From NCBI GenBank assembly GCA_017503015.1, contig JAFVTX010000014.1, forward strand, positions 1 to 47,248: a stretch of DNA of 47,248 nucleotides. The letters are read 5' to 3'. The notes beneath the pieces are model-generated. The model was not told the origin of the DNA. It saw only the letters and a program-made list of their open reading frames with translations, and did not search any database. Position numbers and translations under genes: made by a program. This stretch comes from Fibrobacter sp. Its GTDB lineage: Bacteria; Fibrobacterota; Fibrobacteria; Fibrobacterales; Fibrobacteraceae. Positions 7,639 to 16,332 of this stretch are shown piece by piece. The first letter of the stretch is position 1, and the number at the start of each line of letters is the position of its first letter.

Positions 7639-9030
7639 ATGAGCGAAGAAATTATCGAAGAGAAAAAAGAGGAAAAAATCAATCCTTTCTTGACGCCGGT
7701 CAAGATTATCGAACCGAAGAACAAGCTGCCCGACTACACTTTCGACCAGCTGCCCGACGAACAGAAGAACATCTTGAGAGAACACGGCTGGACGGAGTTG
7801 ATGCCCGTGCAGCGCAAGACCATCCCCTATATGCTGGCCGCCCGGGACATGCTGGTGCAGTCCAAGACCGGCTCGGGCAAGACCGGGGCCTACGTGCTGC
7901 CCCTTCTGCAGGTCATCGTGCGGGACCATCCGTATCCGCAGGCTTTGATTCTTGTGCCGACCCGCGAACTTTGCATCCAAGTGCAAGACGAAATCGAGAA
8001 GCTTTCCAAGGGCACGGGCATTAGGTCCGTGGCCATCTTTGGCGGCGTGGCCTACGAACCCCAGCTGAAGGCTCTCCGCGAAGGAGTGCACATCATCGTC
8101 GCGACCCCTGGCCGCCTGATGGACCATGTGCAGCGCGGCAACGTGGACTTCTTGGATATTCGCGACCTGGTGCTGGACGAAGCCGACGAAATGCTTTCCA
8201 TGGGATTCTACCCCGACATGCAGAAGATTCGCCGCTACCTGCCCAAGGCTATTTCCTGCACCATGTTCAGCGCCACCATCCCCCAGACGGTGAAGAGCCT
8301 CGCCCGGGAATTCCAGCGCCCCAGCGCCGAATTCCTTTCCCTCAGCTACGACAAGGTGATTGCCAACAACCTGGAGCACCGCTGGTATCCTTGCGACGTG
8401 ATGGAAAAGGATTCCATGACCATCAAGGTGCTGGAATACTACAATCCCGACAGCTGCATGATTTTCTGCAACAAGAAGAGCGACGTGAGCTATTTGGAGC
8501 AGGTGCTTTCGGGCTACGGCTTCCAGGTGGGTGCCTTGAGCGGCGACGTGGCACAGTCCATGCGAGAAAAGACCCTGAACGCCTTCCGCGACAAGAAAAT
8601 CAAGATTTTGATTTGTACCGACGTGGCCGCCCGCGGAATCGACGTGGACCACGTGACCCACGTGATTGTGTATGACCATCCCGCCGACCACGAAGTGTAT
8701 GTGCACCGTAGCGGCCGTACCGCCCGTGCGGGCAAGAGCGGACTCTGCATCTCCCTCATCACGCCTGTCGAAGAAATCGAAATCAAGCAGACCGCCGCCG
8801 ACTTCGGCATCAACTTCATCAAGATGGAAACACCCACCGACGAAGAGATTGCCAAGCGTGTCAGCGACCGCCTGCGTGTTCGCCTTGAGCAGGAACGGCA
8901 GCATTTCGGCGGGCAAAAGGCTACCGAACGCATCAGCAGGTTCTTGCCGCTGGTTCGTGAACTGGCAAGCATTCCCGAAGACCAGATGCTGCTGGCATTC
9001 TTGCTGGACAAGTACGCGTGGAGAAGGTAG
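7639..9030 (+). CDS. DEAD-box ATP-dependent RNA helicase
   Basis: The 463-residue protein unwinds or remodels RNA using ATP. It has the core motifs in order: Q-motif region (GWTELMPVQRKTIPYML), motif I SKTGSGKT, motif Ia PTRELC, TPGR, motif II DEAD in VLDEADEMLSMGF, motif III SAT in FSATIP, motif V TDVAARGID and motif VI HRSGRTARAG. There is a short acidic/lysine N-terminus and a ~90-residue C-terminal tail, but no DbpA-type RNA-recognition domain. I chose ATG 7639 over the in-frame GTG at 7630 because the GTG lies inside the TAAATTTG promoter-like element. map follows after nine nt. Confidence 0.93.
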   Translation: MSEEIIEEKKEEKINPFLTPVKIIEPKNKLPDYTFDQLPDEQKNILREHGWTELMPVQRKTIPYMLAARDMLVQSKTGSGKTGAYVLPLLQVIVRDHPYPQALILVPTRELCIQVQDEIEKLSKGTGIRSVAIFGGVAYEPQLKALREGVHIIVATPGRLMDHVQRGNVDFLDIRDLVLDEADEMLSMGFYPDMQKIRRYLPKAISCTMFSATIPQTVKSLAREFQRPSAEFLSLSYDKVIANNLEHRWYPCDVMEKDSMTIKVLEYYNPDSCMIFCNKKSDVSYLEQVLSGYGFQVGALSGDVAQSMREKTLNAFRDKKIKILICTDVAARGIDVDHVTHVIVYDHPADHEVYVHRSGRTARAGKSGLCISLITPVEEIEIKQTAADFGINFIKMETPTDEEIAKRVSDRLRVRLEQERQHFGGQKATERISRFLPLVRELASIPEDQMLLAFLLDKYAWRR

Positions 9031-9039
9031 GTTTGTGAA

Positions 9040-9801
9040 ATGGCTAAAATTAAAGTAAAATCTGCAAAAGAAATCGAGCTTATCCGCGATGCGGGAGCTC
9101 TTGCCGCCGAGACGCTGATTCTTGCCGGCGAAATGTGCAAGCCCGGCGTTTCCACCCTGGAAATCGACGAGTTCATCGGGGACTACACCAACAAGCACAA
9201 GGGCCGCTCCGCCTGCATGGGCTACCACGGCTACCCCCGCTACGCCTGCATCAGCATCAACGAAGTGGTATGCCATGGCATCCCCCGTGCCGATACCATT
9301 CTCAAGGACGGCGATATCGTGAACATCGACATCACCACCATCCTTTCGGGCTACCACGGCGATACCTCTGCCATGTTCTGCGTTGGTAAGGTCTCCAGCC
9401 TCGCCCAAGAGCTGGTGGACACCGCCAAGTTCTGCATGGAAGAAGGCATCCGCGCTGCCGGCGAACCCAGGGCCCGTTTCTGCGATATCGGCTGTGCCAT
9501 CCAGGACATCGCCGACGAACACGGTTTCAGCGTGGTAGAAGACTACTGCGGCCACGGCATCGGCCGGGGCTTCCACGAAGAACCTACGGTGCTCCATTTC
9601 CGCAACTCCGAGCGCACCCCCTTCATCGAGGTGGGCAACGTGTTCACGGTAGAACCCATGATCAACGTGGGCAAGCCCGGCACCAAGACCCTGAACGACG
9701 GCTGGACCGCCGTGACACGCGACGGTTCGCTTTCAGCCCAGTGGGAACACACCATCGTCCGTACCAAAGACGGGGTGGAAATTTTGACGCTGCCTCGCTA
9801 G
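9040..9801 (+). CDS. map: type I methionine aminopeptidase
   Basis: Map removes the initiator methionine from nascent proteins. The 253-residue type I enzyme keeps all five metal ligands: D97 (VNIDITT), D108 (YHGDTSAMF), H172 (GHGIGRGFHEEP), E205 (FTVEPMI) and E236 (AQWEHTIV), plus the substrate-facing H79 in VVCHGIP. It lies nine nt after the helicase gene and seven nt before the next small gene, so the three probably form one transcript. Confidence 0.95.
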   Translation: MAKIKVKSAKEIELIRDAGALAAETLILAGEMCKPGVSTLEIDEFIGDYTNKHKGRSACMGYHGYPRYACISINEVVCHGIPRADTILKDGDIVNIDITTILSGYHGDTSAMFCVGKVSSLAQELVDTAKFCMEEGIRAAGEPRARFCDIGCAIQDIADEHGFSVVEDYCGHGIGRGFHEEPTVLHFRNSERTPFIEVGNVFTVEPMINVGKPGTKTLNDGWTAVTRDGSLSAQWEHTIVRTKDGVEILTLPR

Positions 9802-9808
9802 GGGGAAC

Positions 9809-10144
9809 ATGTCCCTTCTCGGAAACATACGCGACAAGGCCGTCGAGAAATTCGTGCGTAACCACGAGATGGTGAAGCGTTTCGGTGACGTGCAGTCCAT
9901 TTCCATCGATTCGGACATGGGCACCGCCGACGTGGCCGTGCTCCTGCACGGAGAAGACAGGCCCATCAAGTTCCGCGGGTACTACTCCTTCGAAGACGGC
10001 GATACCGGCACCGACATCGTCATCCGGAAAATCACCTGCGAAAGGGAATGGATTGACACTGCCCTCTCTATGTGGGTAAACGTCAAGAACTACCGCTACA
10101 CCCTCCCCGGCCTGGCAGGTAGCATCGCAAAGATTGTGTTCTAG
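9809..10144 (+). CDS. small protein of unknown function downstream of map
   Basis: The 111-residue soluble protein has no signal peptide or membrane segment, and I do not recognise its family. Its sequence suggests a helix (residues 1-22) followed by beta strands (VQSISIDSDMGTADVAVLLHGE, IKFRGYYSFED, IVIRKITCEREWI) and a C-terminal amphipathic stretch. A GGGGGAACATG context gives a Shine-Dalgarno close to the start. It is the last gene of the helicase-map group, and its stop codon touches the left end of the structured element at 10144-10340. Confidence 0.7.
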   Translation: MSLLGNIRDKAVEKFVRNHEMVKRFGDVQSISIDSDMGTADVAVLLHGEDRPIKFRGYYSFEDGDTGTDIVIRKITCEREWIDTALSMWVNVKNYRYTLPGLAGSIAKIVF

Positions 10145-10340
10145 GGCGTTCCCCGCTGGCGCGGGTCGGGCTGTCGCGGTATCGCGAATCAAGTTCCCTG
10201 AGCCTGCCGATATACGATACTTGGCAACTTGTTGCCTTAGTAGAGTTGGGTTCGAAGGAACAGGATTGATTCGCGTCCGTTCAGCTTCGGCTCCTTACAG
10301 TCACCGAATCCGAACCCTTCGGGCTTCCATCCCTAACGCA
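10144..10340. repeat. structured ~200-bp intergenic element with GGCGTT...AACGC ends
   Basis: The element fills the gap between two convergent genes and is bounded by the inverted pair GCGTT (10146-10150) and AACGC (10335-10339). Inside are the hairpins CCCGC-TGGC-GCGGG, TCGCG-GTAT-CGCGA and GGCAAC-TT-GTTGCC, and a long arm with GGGTTCG pairing to CGAACCC and GATTCG to CGAATC. The GGGTCGGGCT and CATCCCTAACGC blocks remind me of repeats in other gut and rumen bacterial genomes, but I cannot verify this. Confidence 0.55.
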
Positions 10341-10344
10341 AATG

Positions 10345-11310
10345 CTACATTTTTGATCCTAAATTAATGGTTTCTATTAAGCTTGAAACAATACTTGTTG
10401 GAAACAAGCCATAGGCAACCAGAATGACCGCTGTTGAAACAATTAAGATGGTGGGAATAATTCCTAACCCAAGAAGTAAGAAAACGCACAAGCTCCACTT
10501 CTTTGAAAATTGCATTGGCTCTATTTTTCTCCGACTAACAGTCCCAAAAACTTCCGAAACCAATTGTGCGGCGGTGAATTTATTTCTGCCAAATATAAAT
10601 TTATTCTGAATAACAGCGAGAATCCGCATGATATACTTAATAATACAGACAATCGAAATAACAATGAGTGCAAAAAACGATATGGAATACAGCCATCCGC
10701 CAACCGATATTTCTTGGAAGCGCAATCCAAACAATTGCGTTGATGAAAAAAGGGTGGATGTTACAAGAAGAGCGACAAAGAAGATAAAGTACCGCATCAA
10801 ACCATCGGATTGAACTTCTGTTTTCGCTCGTTCCCAGTCATATTTTAGATTATGGGACATACCTTCTTCAAAGCATACAAGAAGTTCGTTTAAATTTTTT
10901 GTATCCGTTTCAAAGTCTACATCTTTGAAACAAGATTCTCTTTTATCCGCATTACAAGAGTCTTCTAAAGCGACTAGTTTATCCAAAATTTTCATCAAAA
11001 TACAGTCATTTTCGTCATTCAAATTTAATCGTATTTCAAAGAAAGTGACCGCTTCTGCTGCTGAATAAAAAACAATCCCGTTGGTTTCTTTGCTATTGAC
11101 ATCATTACCCTTGGACCAAAATCTTTTCTTGTTTTCAAAATATCGTCTCAAAGCCACCGTTGCACCACGTAAATCATCACGCCATTTCTTGCGTTCCTGG
11201 GTGATATTTTCGATGGCATTCTTTTTGTCAGCGGTAGACTTTGTGATAAACGCCGTTATTAAAGTAATTGCTGCTCCCGAAAACAACGCTAATATCGTTT
11301 GTTCATCCAT
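10345..11310 (-). CDS. AT-rich four-TM membrane protein, unknown
   Basis: The 321-residue protein has a TM segment at residues 5-24, a charged cytoplasmic-looking region (NITQERKKWRDDLRGA and onward, 30-170) and three more TM segments at about 173-194, 205-231 and 272-303. The N-terminal TM plus ITQERxKWR motif recurs in uncharacterised bacterial proteins, but I cannot assign a function. Base composition is clearly AT-richer than the flanking housekeeping genes, and codon choice differs (many AAA, ATT, TTT). It lies between a structured repeat element and a FISUMP gene, which suggests recent acquisition. It ends 12 nt before the FISUMP stop codon side and reads the same way, so transcription may continue from that gene. 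Confidence 0.75.
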   Translation of the reverse strand: MDEQTILALFSGAAITLITAFITKSTADKKNAIENITQERKKWRDDLRGATVALRRYFENKKRFWSKGNDVNSKETNGIVFYSAAEAVTFFEIRLNLNDENDCILMKILDKLVALEDSCNADKRESCFKDVDFETDTKNLNELLVCFEEGMSHNLKYDWERAKTEVQSDGLMRYFIFFVALLVTSTLFSSTQLFGLRFQEISVGGWLYSISFFALIVISIVCIIKYIMRILAVIQNKFIFGRNKFTAAQLVSEVFGTVSRRKIEPMQFSKKWSLCVFLLLGLGIIPTILIVSTAVILVAYGLFPTSIVSSLIETINLGSKM

Positions 11311-11322
11311 AAGATTCTTTCC

Positions 11323-14300
11323 TTACTCAGAATCCTTTACACAACGGACGGAGAATGCGAACCTCTTGATGTAGTCGTTCTGGCTCGCAAGGTCGTAATG
11401 GTCGCCCAGGAACACACCGTAGGCGTTGCTGCTATAGTATTCAGTAGCACTCCAGAAGTAGGCATTGGTGATTCCGCCGTCGAAGGAGCCCCCGTAGCGG
11501 CCAGCGGGCCGTGCGGAAAAGCCGTAATCGTCTGTTCCGTTGCCATTATGATACCAACCCGTCTTTGACTTGAGCATTTTTCCAGCCGTAGAATCTCCAC
11601 CCACCGCAGTAAAAAGCGATTCAAATTCATTTTTTGTTGGCAAATGCCAACCCTCGGGGCAAATTCCACGAACAGGATAAGTCGGTGAGCAAGTTTTTCC
11701 ATAACCGCAATTTTTTCCATTGGTGCTAAAAGTCCCTGCACTATCCATAGCGGCAGCCCATGTATAGAGTCTGCCATATTTTGTACAGCTATCCAAACGG
11801 TTTATGTAGCACCAGCTTCGTCCTTCCATACCGGGATAATTAATGGAATCCGCATAGTTAAGATTTTCAGCCATCCAGGTCTGAGAACCGATGATAACGG
11901 TTTTATAGGATTTCAAGTCTCTTTCATCAATCAACAAACTACCATACACAATATACATCTCAACAGAACCCGTCCACGCGCCGTTTTTGCAAGCATAAAC
12001 GGAATCACGTCCTTCGTATATTTGTTTTCTAATTACATCATTTTCTGTATAACTTACGCATCCCTTATTCAACGAAACTTCCATTTCATTAACCGTTCTA
12101 AACACACCAGTATCACACACATACTTATTTTCAGCAACAACTTCGCCACCTACAATAGAACCATCTTCATAGCAAGTTTTTCCGTATGTGTCATATTCCA
12201 GCACAGTAGCCGTCTCCCAACTCCCTGACTTACAGATATAAAACACATCGTTCAACTTTTCGACAACTCCGCTGTTTGAAGCGGTGCAATATCCAAGGCC
12301 ATATTCTTCAGCGGTTATCTGCTTCCAAGCCTTATTTTCGCAGATGTAATACTTACCACTCTGAATATGCTTTTCGTCACTTCTGCTAGCGACACAAGCA
12401 CCGAACTCATATTCCATATCATTTGCCGTAGCACGCCACGCCCCATCTGTATAGGTATAATGGTTTGACGAAATCACCGAACCAGGCTTCATTTCGCCCT
12501 CAGTCCCTGCGGTCCACTGATAAGTGTCATACTCTAGGGCCGTAGACAACACCCATCCACCTGATTTACAGGTGTAATATTTATTGCCAGACTTACCAAC
12601 TTCATTTAGTCGGCTGGTTACACACGCTCCGAGATTATTTTCTATCTCATTGGCACTTGCTCGCCATGCCCCATTCTCATAGACATAGAACTTGTCCTGG
12701 TTCACCTTGCCCACCCGAACTTCACCTTCTTCGCCAACACCAAATCCGTCGGTGTCATATTCCAGCACAGTTGCCTTGCGCCAGTTCTTGTTGTCACAGA
12801 TAAAATACGTAGTATCGATTTTACTAATCTCGCCATTACGGCTGACAGTACAAAGCCCTAAGGCAGTCTCATTCTTCGCAACCGTCCACTTGCCGTCTTC
12901 AAACACGTAATAGGCTTCGGTCACGTCACCCTTCTTGACTTCGCCCTCTTCGCCATCGGTCCACTCGTAGGTATCCTTCTCGAAATCGGTCGCCTTCTGC
13001 CAACTGGTCACCTTACAGATGTAGTGGACATTGTAGTTCTTGCTCTTTGAGTTCTTGTTTTGCGCAATTACGCCGGACCTTGTCGCAGAGCAGCCGCCCA
13101 GTTCGTAGGCATTGTTCCAGTAAATGGTCAGGTAGTTTTCGTAGTCGGGAATGTCCAGGATGTTCCAGCTCTTTACGTTCGCACGGACCGAACCGCCATC
13201 AAAACTTTCCGCCCAGTCCGCCATATCAGCCTTCATCTGCCCGTCGTCCCACTCTCCGTCTTCCGCCAGGTCGCTCTTGAAACTATTAATCGCATTTTGG
13301 ATTTCGGCTTCGCTCCTGTCGCCAATGAAAAGCAACGAAATCGCCATCAGGGTGGCATTATCCGCATAATTTTTGCTAGTCGAAGGCACGAACGTCTTCA
13401 GGTCTTCGGAATACTCCACCGAAGTGGCAAAACCGAACGCCGTCATAATTTCGTAATCCGCCTGTTTCTTGGCCGCATATACGCTGTAGCCCTTGTTCAC
13501 GAGTTTTACCGCACGGTCGTATTCTAGATGGGTAAGCAGGTTGATGTTCACTTCGGTGCGTTTGCTCAAGTCAGTCAACACGCGGAGCGTCATAGAATCC
13601 TTGGAATATTCGCCACTGACTTCGTTACGCCACAAGCCACGGACTTCAAGTACCGCGTAAGGATAAACAAGATTCACCTTCGGAATCACAAAGTCGCCCT
13701 TGTTGCTGGAAATCTCGTCGATGTATTCGCGGCCCGTGTAGGTCAGAGCGTCGTCGTGCAAAAGGACTTCGCGGAGCGTCAGGGGCGAATCGAACTTGAA
13801 AGGACCCTTCTGCGCCGCACCCAAAATGGACGCGTTCTTCACGATATAGCCGTCGGCGGTCTCGGGCATCCACTTTACGGAATCGCATTTGAAGAAGACG
13901 GAATCCTTCTTGACCAAAATGCGCTGCTTGGCGTTGCCTGCGTGGCATTGAGGCAAGTTTTCCTTGGCGGGAACGATGTCGTAACCCAGGTAGGTATCGT
14001 CCTTTGCCCAGCCATTTGCCTTGCAGGTATAATAGGTGGAATCCGCTAGTACCAAGGCACGTAGGCCGATGGCGCCGGAATCGCAGGTGGCAAGTTTGTC
14101 TTTTGACTGCACTTCGATGTAGGACTCGCGAACCGAAGAACTGGAGCCGTTGCCGCTTAACGGGTCGTCCACAGCGGAACTGCTAGATTCCGGGTCGTTG
14201 CCCGGAATGACGCTGGAGGAAGATTCGTCATTCTTGCGCCCCTCTTCGTCATTCTCGCGGATGCGAGAATCTGTGGAATCTATGTTAACCCACTTTCCAC

Positions 14301-14523
14301 TTAGGCAAACATAATCAGCTTTTTCATCTTTAACAAAGACGGTGTCGCCATCGAATTCACTGGTGCAGTCGCCCAGGCTGTAGATGGAGGAAACAACCTC
14401 TACCTTGTTGGGAGCGTCGGCATCGCTGCCGCTATCTCCGCAGGCGGCGAGAATTGCCATGGATCCTATCGCCACTACGTGGCTCCAGGATGACGTTAAA
14501 CGCGAGATAGTCCCTTTTTGCAT
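11323..14523 (-). CDS. large FISUMP lipoprotein with internal repeats
   Basis: This 1066-residue lipoprotein has a lipobox LAAC (Cys 28) and an AAGGAGG Shine-Dalgarno. A Ser-rich linker (about 100-135) leads to a region of unknown fold (about 235-480). Then follow about six to eight imperfect ~60-75-residue repeats with a Y-Y-x-C-x-x-x-x-W core, often followed by ATxLEYDT and then a G-x-C-x-x-S start. The C-terminal ~190 residues form a FISUMP domain (VIIGSQTWMAENLNYAD, RSWCYINRLDSC, GRLYTWAAAM, RGICPEGWHLPT, GTDDYGFSARPAG, FWSATEYYS, SVRCVKD). The 3' part of the gene (about 11323-12650) is visibly AT-richer than the 5' part. It is a likely surface protein; its ligand is unknown. Confidence 0.85.
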   Translation of the reverse strand: MQKGTISRLTSSWSHVVAIGSMAILAACGDSGSDADAPNKVEVVSSIYSLGDCTSEFDGDTVFVKDEKADYVCLSGKWVNIDSTDSRIRENDEEGRKNDESSSSVIPGNDPESSSSAVDDPLSGNGSSSSVRESYIEVQSKDKLATCDSGAIGLRALVLADSTYYTCKANGWAKDDTYLGYDIVPAKENLPQCHAGNAKQRILVKKDSVFFKCDSVKWMPETADGYIVKNASILGAAQKGPFKFDSPLTLREVLLHDDALTYTGREYIDEISSNKGDFVIPKVNLVYPYAVLEVRGLWRNEVSGEYSKDSMTLRVLTDLSKRTEVNINLLTHLEYDRAVKLVNKGYSVYAAKKQADYEIMTAFGFATSVEYSEDLKTFVPSTSKNYADNATLMAISLLFIGDRSEAEIQNAINSFKSDLAEDGEWDDGQMKADMADWAESFDGGSVRANVKSWNILDIPDYENYLTIYWNNAYELGGCSATRSGVIAQNKNSKSKNYNVHYICKVTSWQKATDFEKDTYEWTDGEEGEVKKGDVTEAYYVFEDGKWTVAKNETALGLCTVSRNGEISKIDTTYFICDNKNWRKATVLEYDTDGFGVGEEGEVRVGKVNQDKFYVYENGAWRASANEIENNLGACVTSRLNEVGKSGNKYYTCKSGGWVLSTALEYDTYQWTAGTEGEMKPGSVISSNHYTYTDGAWRATANDMEYEFGACVASRSDEKHIQSGKYYICENKAWKQITAEEYGLGYCTASNSGVVEKLNDVFYICKSGSWETATVLEYDTYGKTCYEDGSIVGGEVVAENKYVCDTGVFRTVNEMEVSLNKGCVSYTENDVIRKQIYEGRDSVYACKNGAWTGSVEMYIVYGSLLIDERDLKSYKTVIIGSQTWMAENLNYADSINYPGMEGRSWCYINRLDSCTKYGRLYTWAAAMDSAGTFSTNGKNCGYGKTCSPTYPVRGICPEGWHLPTKNEFESLFTAVGGDSTAGKMLKSKTGWYHNGNGTDDYGFSARPAGRYGGSFDGGITNAYFWSATEYYSSNAYGVFLGDHYDLASQNDYIKRFAFSVRCVKDSE

Positions 14524-14601
14524 AGAGCCTCCTTGGGCGACATGTTTTTGCCTGCCTTGGAATGCCCTGATTTCGGTTCAGCCTTTTTTTGAACTTTCCA
14601 C

Positions 14602-14766
14602 AAAAAAAGCGTGAGCCGTTGTCAGTGCAATCCTATCTGAGGCTCTGGAATGCCTATACCCGAAAAGCACAAACGACCCACGCCCACTGGGGCGTGAACA
14701 TTTGCCACTTAAACTCAGGTATTAGAAATTTTCCAGATTTCAGATAGAGTTCAAGAGCAACGCTCA
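14602..14766 (-). ncRNA. candidate rod-shaped small RNA (6S-like shape)
   Basis: Read on the minus strand, six helices stack into one rod: TGAGCGTTG (14766-14758) with CAACGGCTCA (14621-14612, one bulged G); CTATCTGA (14747-14740) with TCAGATAG (14640-14633); CTGGAA with TTCCAG; ATACCTG with CGGGTAT; CAAATG with CGTTTG; and CACGCCC-CAGT-GGGCGTG (14696-14679). Two helices contain G-U pairs that become C-A mismatches on the other strand, which points to minus-strand transcription. The closing stem is followed by CGC and seven U (14608-14602), as in an intrinsic terminator. A TAGTTTG sequence just upstream could be the promoter. It could be 6S RNA or an untranslated leader of the lipoprotein gene starting at 14523; no Rfam family is certain. 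Confidence 0.45.
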
Positions 14767-15024
14767 AACTATGTCAAACCAGTCTATAAACTTATAAGTC
14801 CCTCTCCAGAAATCAACGAACCGCCAGCCGCGCAAGTCCAGTCTGCACAACAAAACACATCGCCAAATTCCGCGACATTACATGAATAAATATATCATAA
14901 AAAAGGGCGAAAAGCACAAGAAAAAAGCTATTTCTCCCAAAAACAACCCTAGATTCTATCGGCCCCTTCGGGGCCTCCAGAATGACAGAAGGACAAGCGG
15001 GGCTTATGACCTTCCGAATAAAGC
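14767..15024. other. intergenic region; repeat hairpin near dgt 3' end
   Basis: No gene is visible here. ATTCT-ATC-GGCCCC-TTC-GGGGCC-TCC-AGAAT (14953-14982, followed by GAC) is a long hairpin of the GTCAT repeat family. It lies where a terminator for the leftward dgt transcript would be, though no strong U-run follows. The stretch 14767-14950 is AT-rich, with no other pattern I can name. Confidence 0.5.
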
Positions 15025-16332
15025 CTACAGTCCCGTTACCAGGCCACCGATTTGGCGGGCCAGGTAGGTGGCGTAGTTGTCGGTCATGCCGCTCACAAAG
15101 TCCAGCACCTGGTGGTAGGCCTCGGCGGTAGTGACGCTCTGGCCAATCTTGGCGTTGCCAATCAGCCGCACGATTCGGCTTGCCCGGTAGGAGCTCTTCA
15201 CGTTCACCCGGTAGTCATGAACACCGCTGATAAAGGCATCCAGCACGGTGCTCAGGGTGGTGTAGCTCCCCACTTCCAGTTCGGTCTTGCGGCGGTCGGG
15301 GTAAATGCGTTCACGGCCCAGGCGCTTGGCGATAAAGATTCCCCGCATGGCATCGGAACGGGACAGGTCTATCAGGTGCTTGTCCAGAGTGCCTTCCATA
15401 ATCTGCTCGTAATTATTGGCAAAGACCACCGCCACATCGTCGATGAGGTTCTGGATGGCCTTGCCGCGAACGCTGGAGAGGAAGTCCCTGAAGTTCTGGC
15501 CGTTCTCTTCGTATTCCTTGTCGATGTTGATGTCCGGACCGCAGAGGTAGCTGAACATGTCGCGGACATCGGCAAAGGTAAGGATGCCCAGCTCGATGGC
15601 GTCTTCTACGTCGAGAATGGAATAGCAGATGTCGTCGGCGGCTTCCATCAGGTAAACCAGGGGGTGCCTCACCCACTTCCCGTTCCCGATTTCGGGGAGC
15701 CCGAGAATTTCCGCTGTGGTCCTGTACAAATCCGCCTCGGTAGAGAACAAGCTGGTGGGGTGACCGTAGCAGGCCAGAGACGGGTACTTGATCATGGCCC
15801 CGATGGTGGCGTAGGTCAGCCGCATGCCGCCATCCAGAAAGTGGTATTCCAGCTTGGAGAGAATGCGGTGGCCCTGGGCGTTTCCGTCAAAGTTCTCGAA
15901 GTCCGCCAGTTCCTTGTCGGTCATGTCCTTCAGAGGGTCGGAATTGCGGTTCTTGCGGAACCATTCGCGAATGGCGGACTCCCCCGCGTGCCCAAAGGGC
16001 GGGTTTCCGATGTCGTGGGCCAGGCAAGCTGACTGGACGATAGTTCCAAAGTGGTACTCGTTGATGCTCTTGGGCAGGTACTTCTTGATCAGGTGATAAA
16101 CCGTCACCGCAAGGCTTCGGCCCACGCTGGCCACCTCGATACTGTGGGTCAGGCGGCTGTGCACGTGGTCGTTTACGGAGAAGGGATGGACCTGGGTCTT
16201 GCGGCCCAGCCTGCGGAACGCCGTCGAAAAAACGATGCGGTCAAAGTCCCTATGAAAGTCCGAACGGTTGGGGTCACGGTCTGCGGGGTGACCATAGCGG
16301 GTAGCCGAAAGAAGAGTTTCCCAGTTCAGCAT
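15025..16332 (-). CDS. dgt: dGTP triphosphohydrolase (HD superfamily)
   Basis: Dgt-family enzymes split dNTPs, classically dGTP, into the deoxynucleoside and triphosphate, limiting dNTP pools. The 435-residue protein carries the family start (DRDPNRSDFHRDFDRIVFSTAFRRL, about 18-42) and the HD metal site: H63 in RLTHSIEV, H106-D107 in CLAHDIGNPPFGHAGE, and a later D in MEAADDICYSILDVEDA. Its ATG overlaps the proB stop in an ATGA (16330-16334), so the two are translationally coupled. Confidence 0.92.
   Translation of the reverse strand: MLNWETLLSATRYGHPADRDPNRSDFHRDFDRIVFSTAFRRLGRKTQVHPFSVNDHVHSRLTHSIEVASVGRSLAVTVYHLIKKYLPKSINEYHFGTIVQSACLAHDIGNPPFGHAGESAIREWFRKNRNSDPLKDMTDKELADFENFDGNAQGHRILSKLEYHFLDGGMRLTYATIGAMIKYPSLACYGHPTSLFSTEADLYRTTAEILGLPEIGNGKWVRHPLVYLMEAADDICYSILDVEDAIELGILTFADVRDMFSYLCGPDINIDKEYEENGQNFRDFLSSVRGKAIQNLIDDVAVVFANNYEQIMEGTLDKHLIDLSRSDAMRGIFIAKRLGRERIYPDRRKTELEVGSYTTLSTVLDAFISGVHDYRVNVKSSYRASRIVRLIGNAKIGQSVTTAEAYHQVLDFVSGMTDNYATYLARQIGGLVTGL

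Noticed and set aside
7603-9597. A 664-codon open frame on the minus strand across the helicase and map genes
   Set aside because: It is antisense to two clear housekeeping genes; its His/Val/Gly-rich composition is typical of the shadow of high-GC coding DNA.
10215-10235. Sigma-54-like TTGGCAACTTGTTGCC
   Set aside because: GG-GC spacing is 9 nt and the match is explained by the GGCAAC/GTTGCC hairpin.
10144-10340. Integron attC site
   Set aside because: attC needs outer RYYYAAC...GTTRRRY in that order; here GTT comes first and AAC last, and there is no integrase.
11323-14523. Diversity-generating retroelement targeting the FISUMP (lectin-like) C-terminus
   Set aside because: No reverse transcriptase and no template/variable repeat pair with adenine-biased differences is visible in the window.
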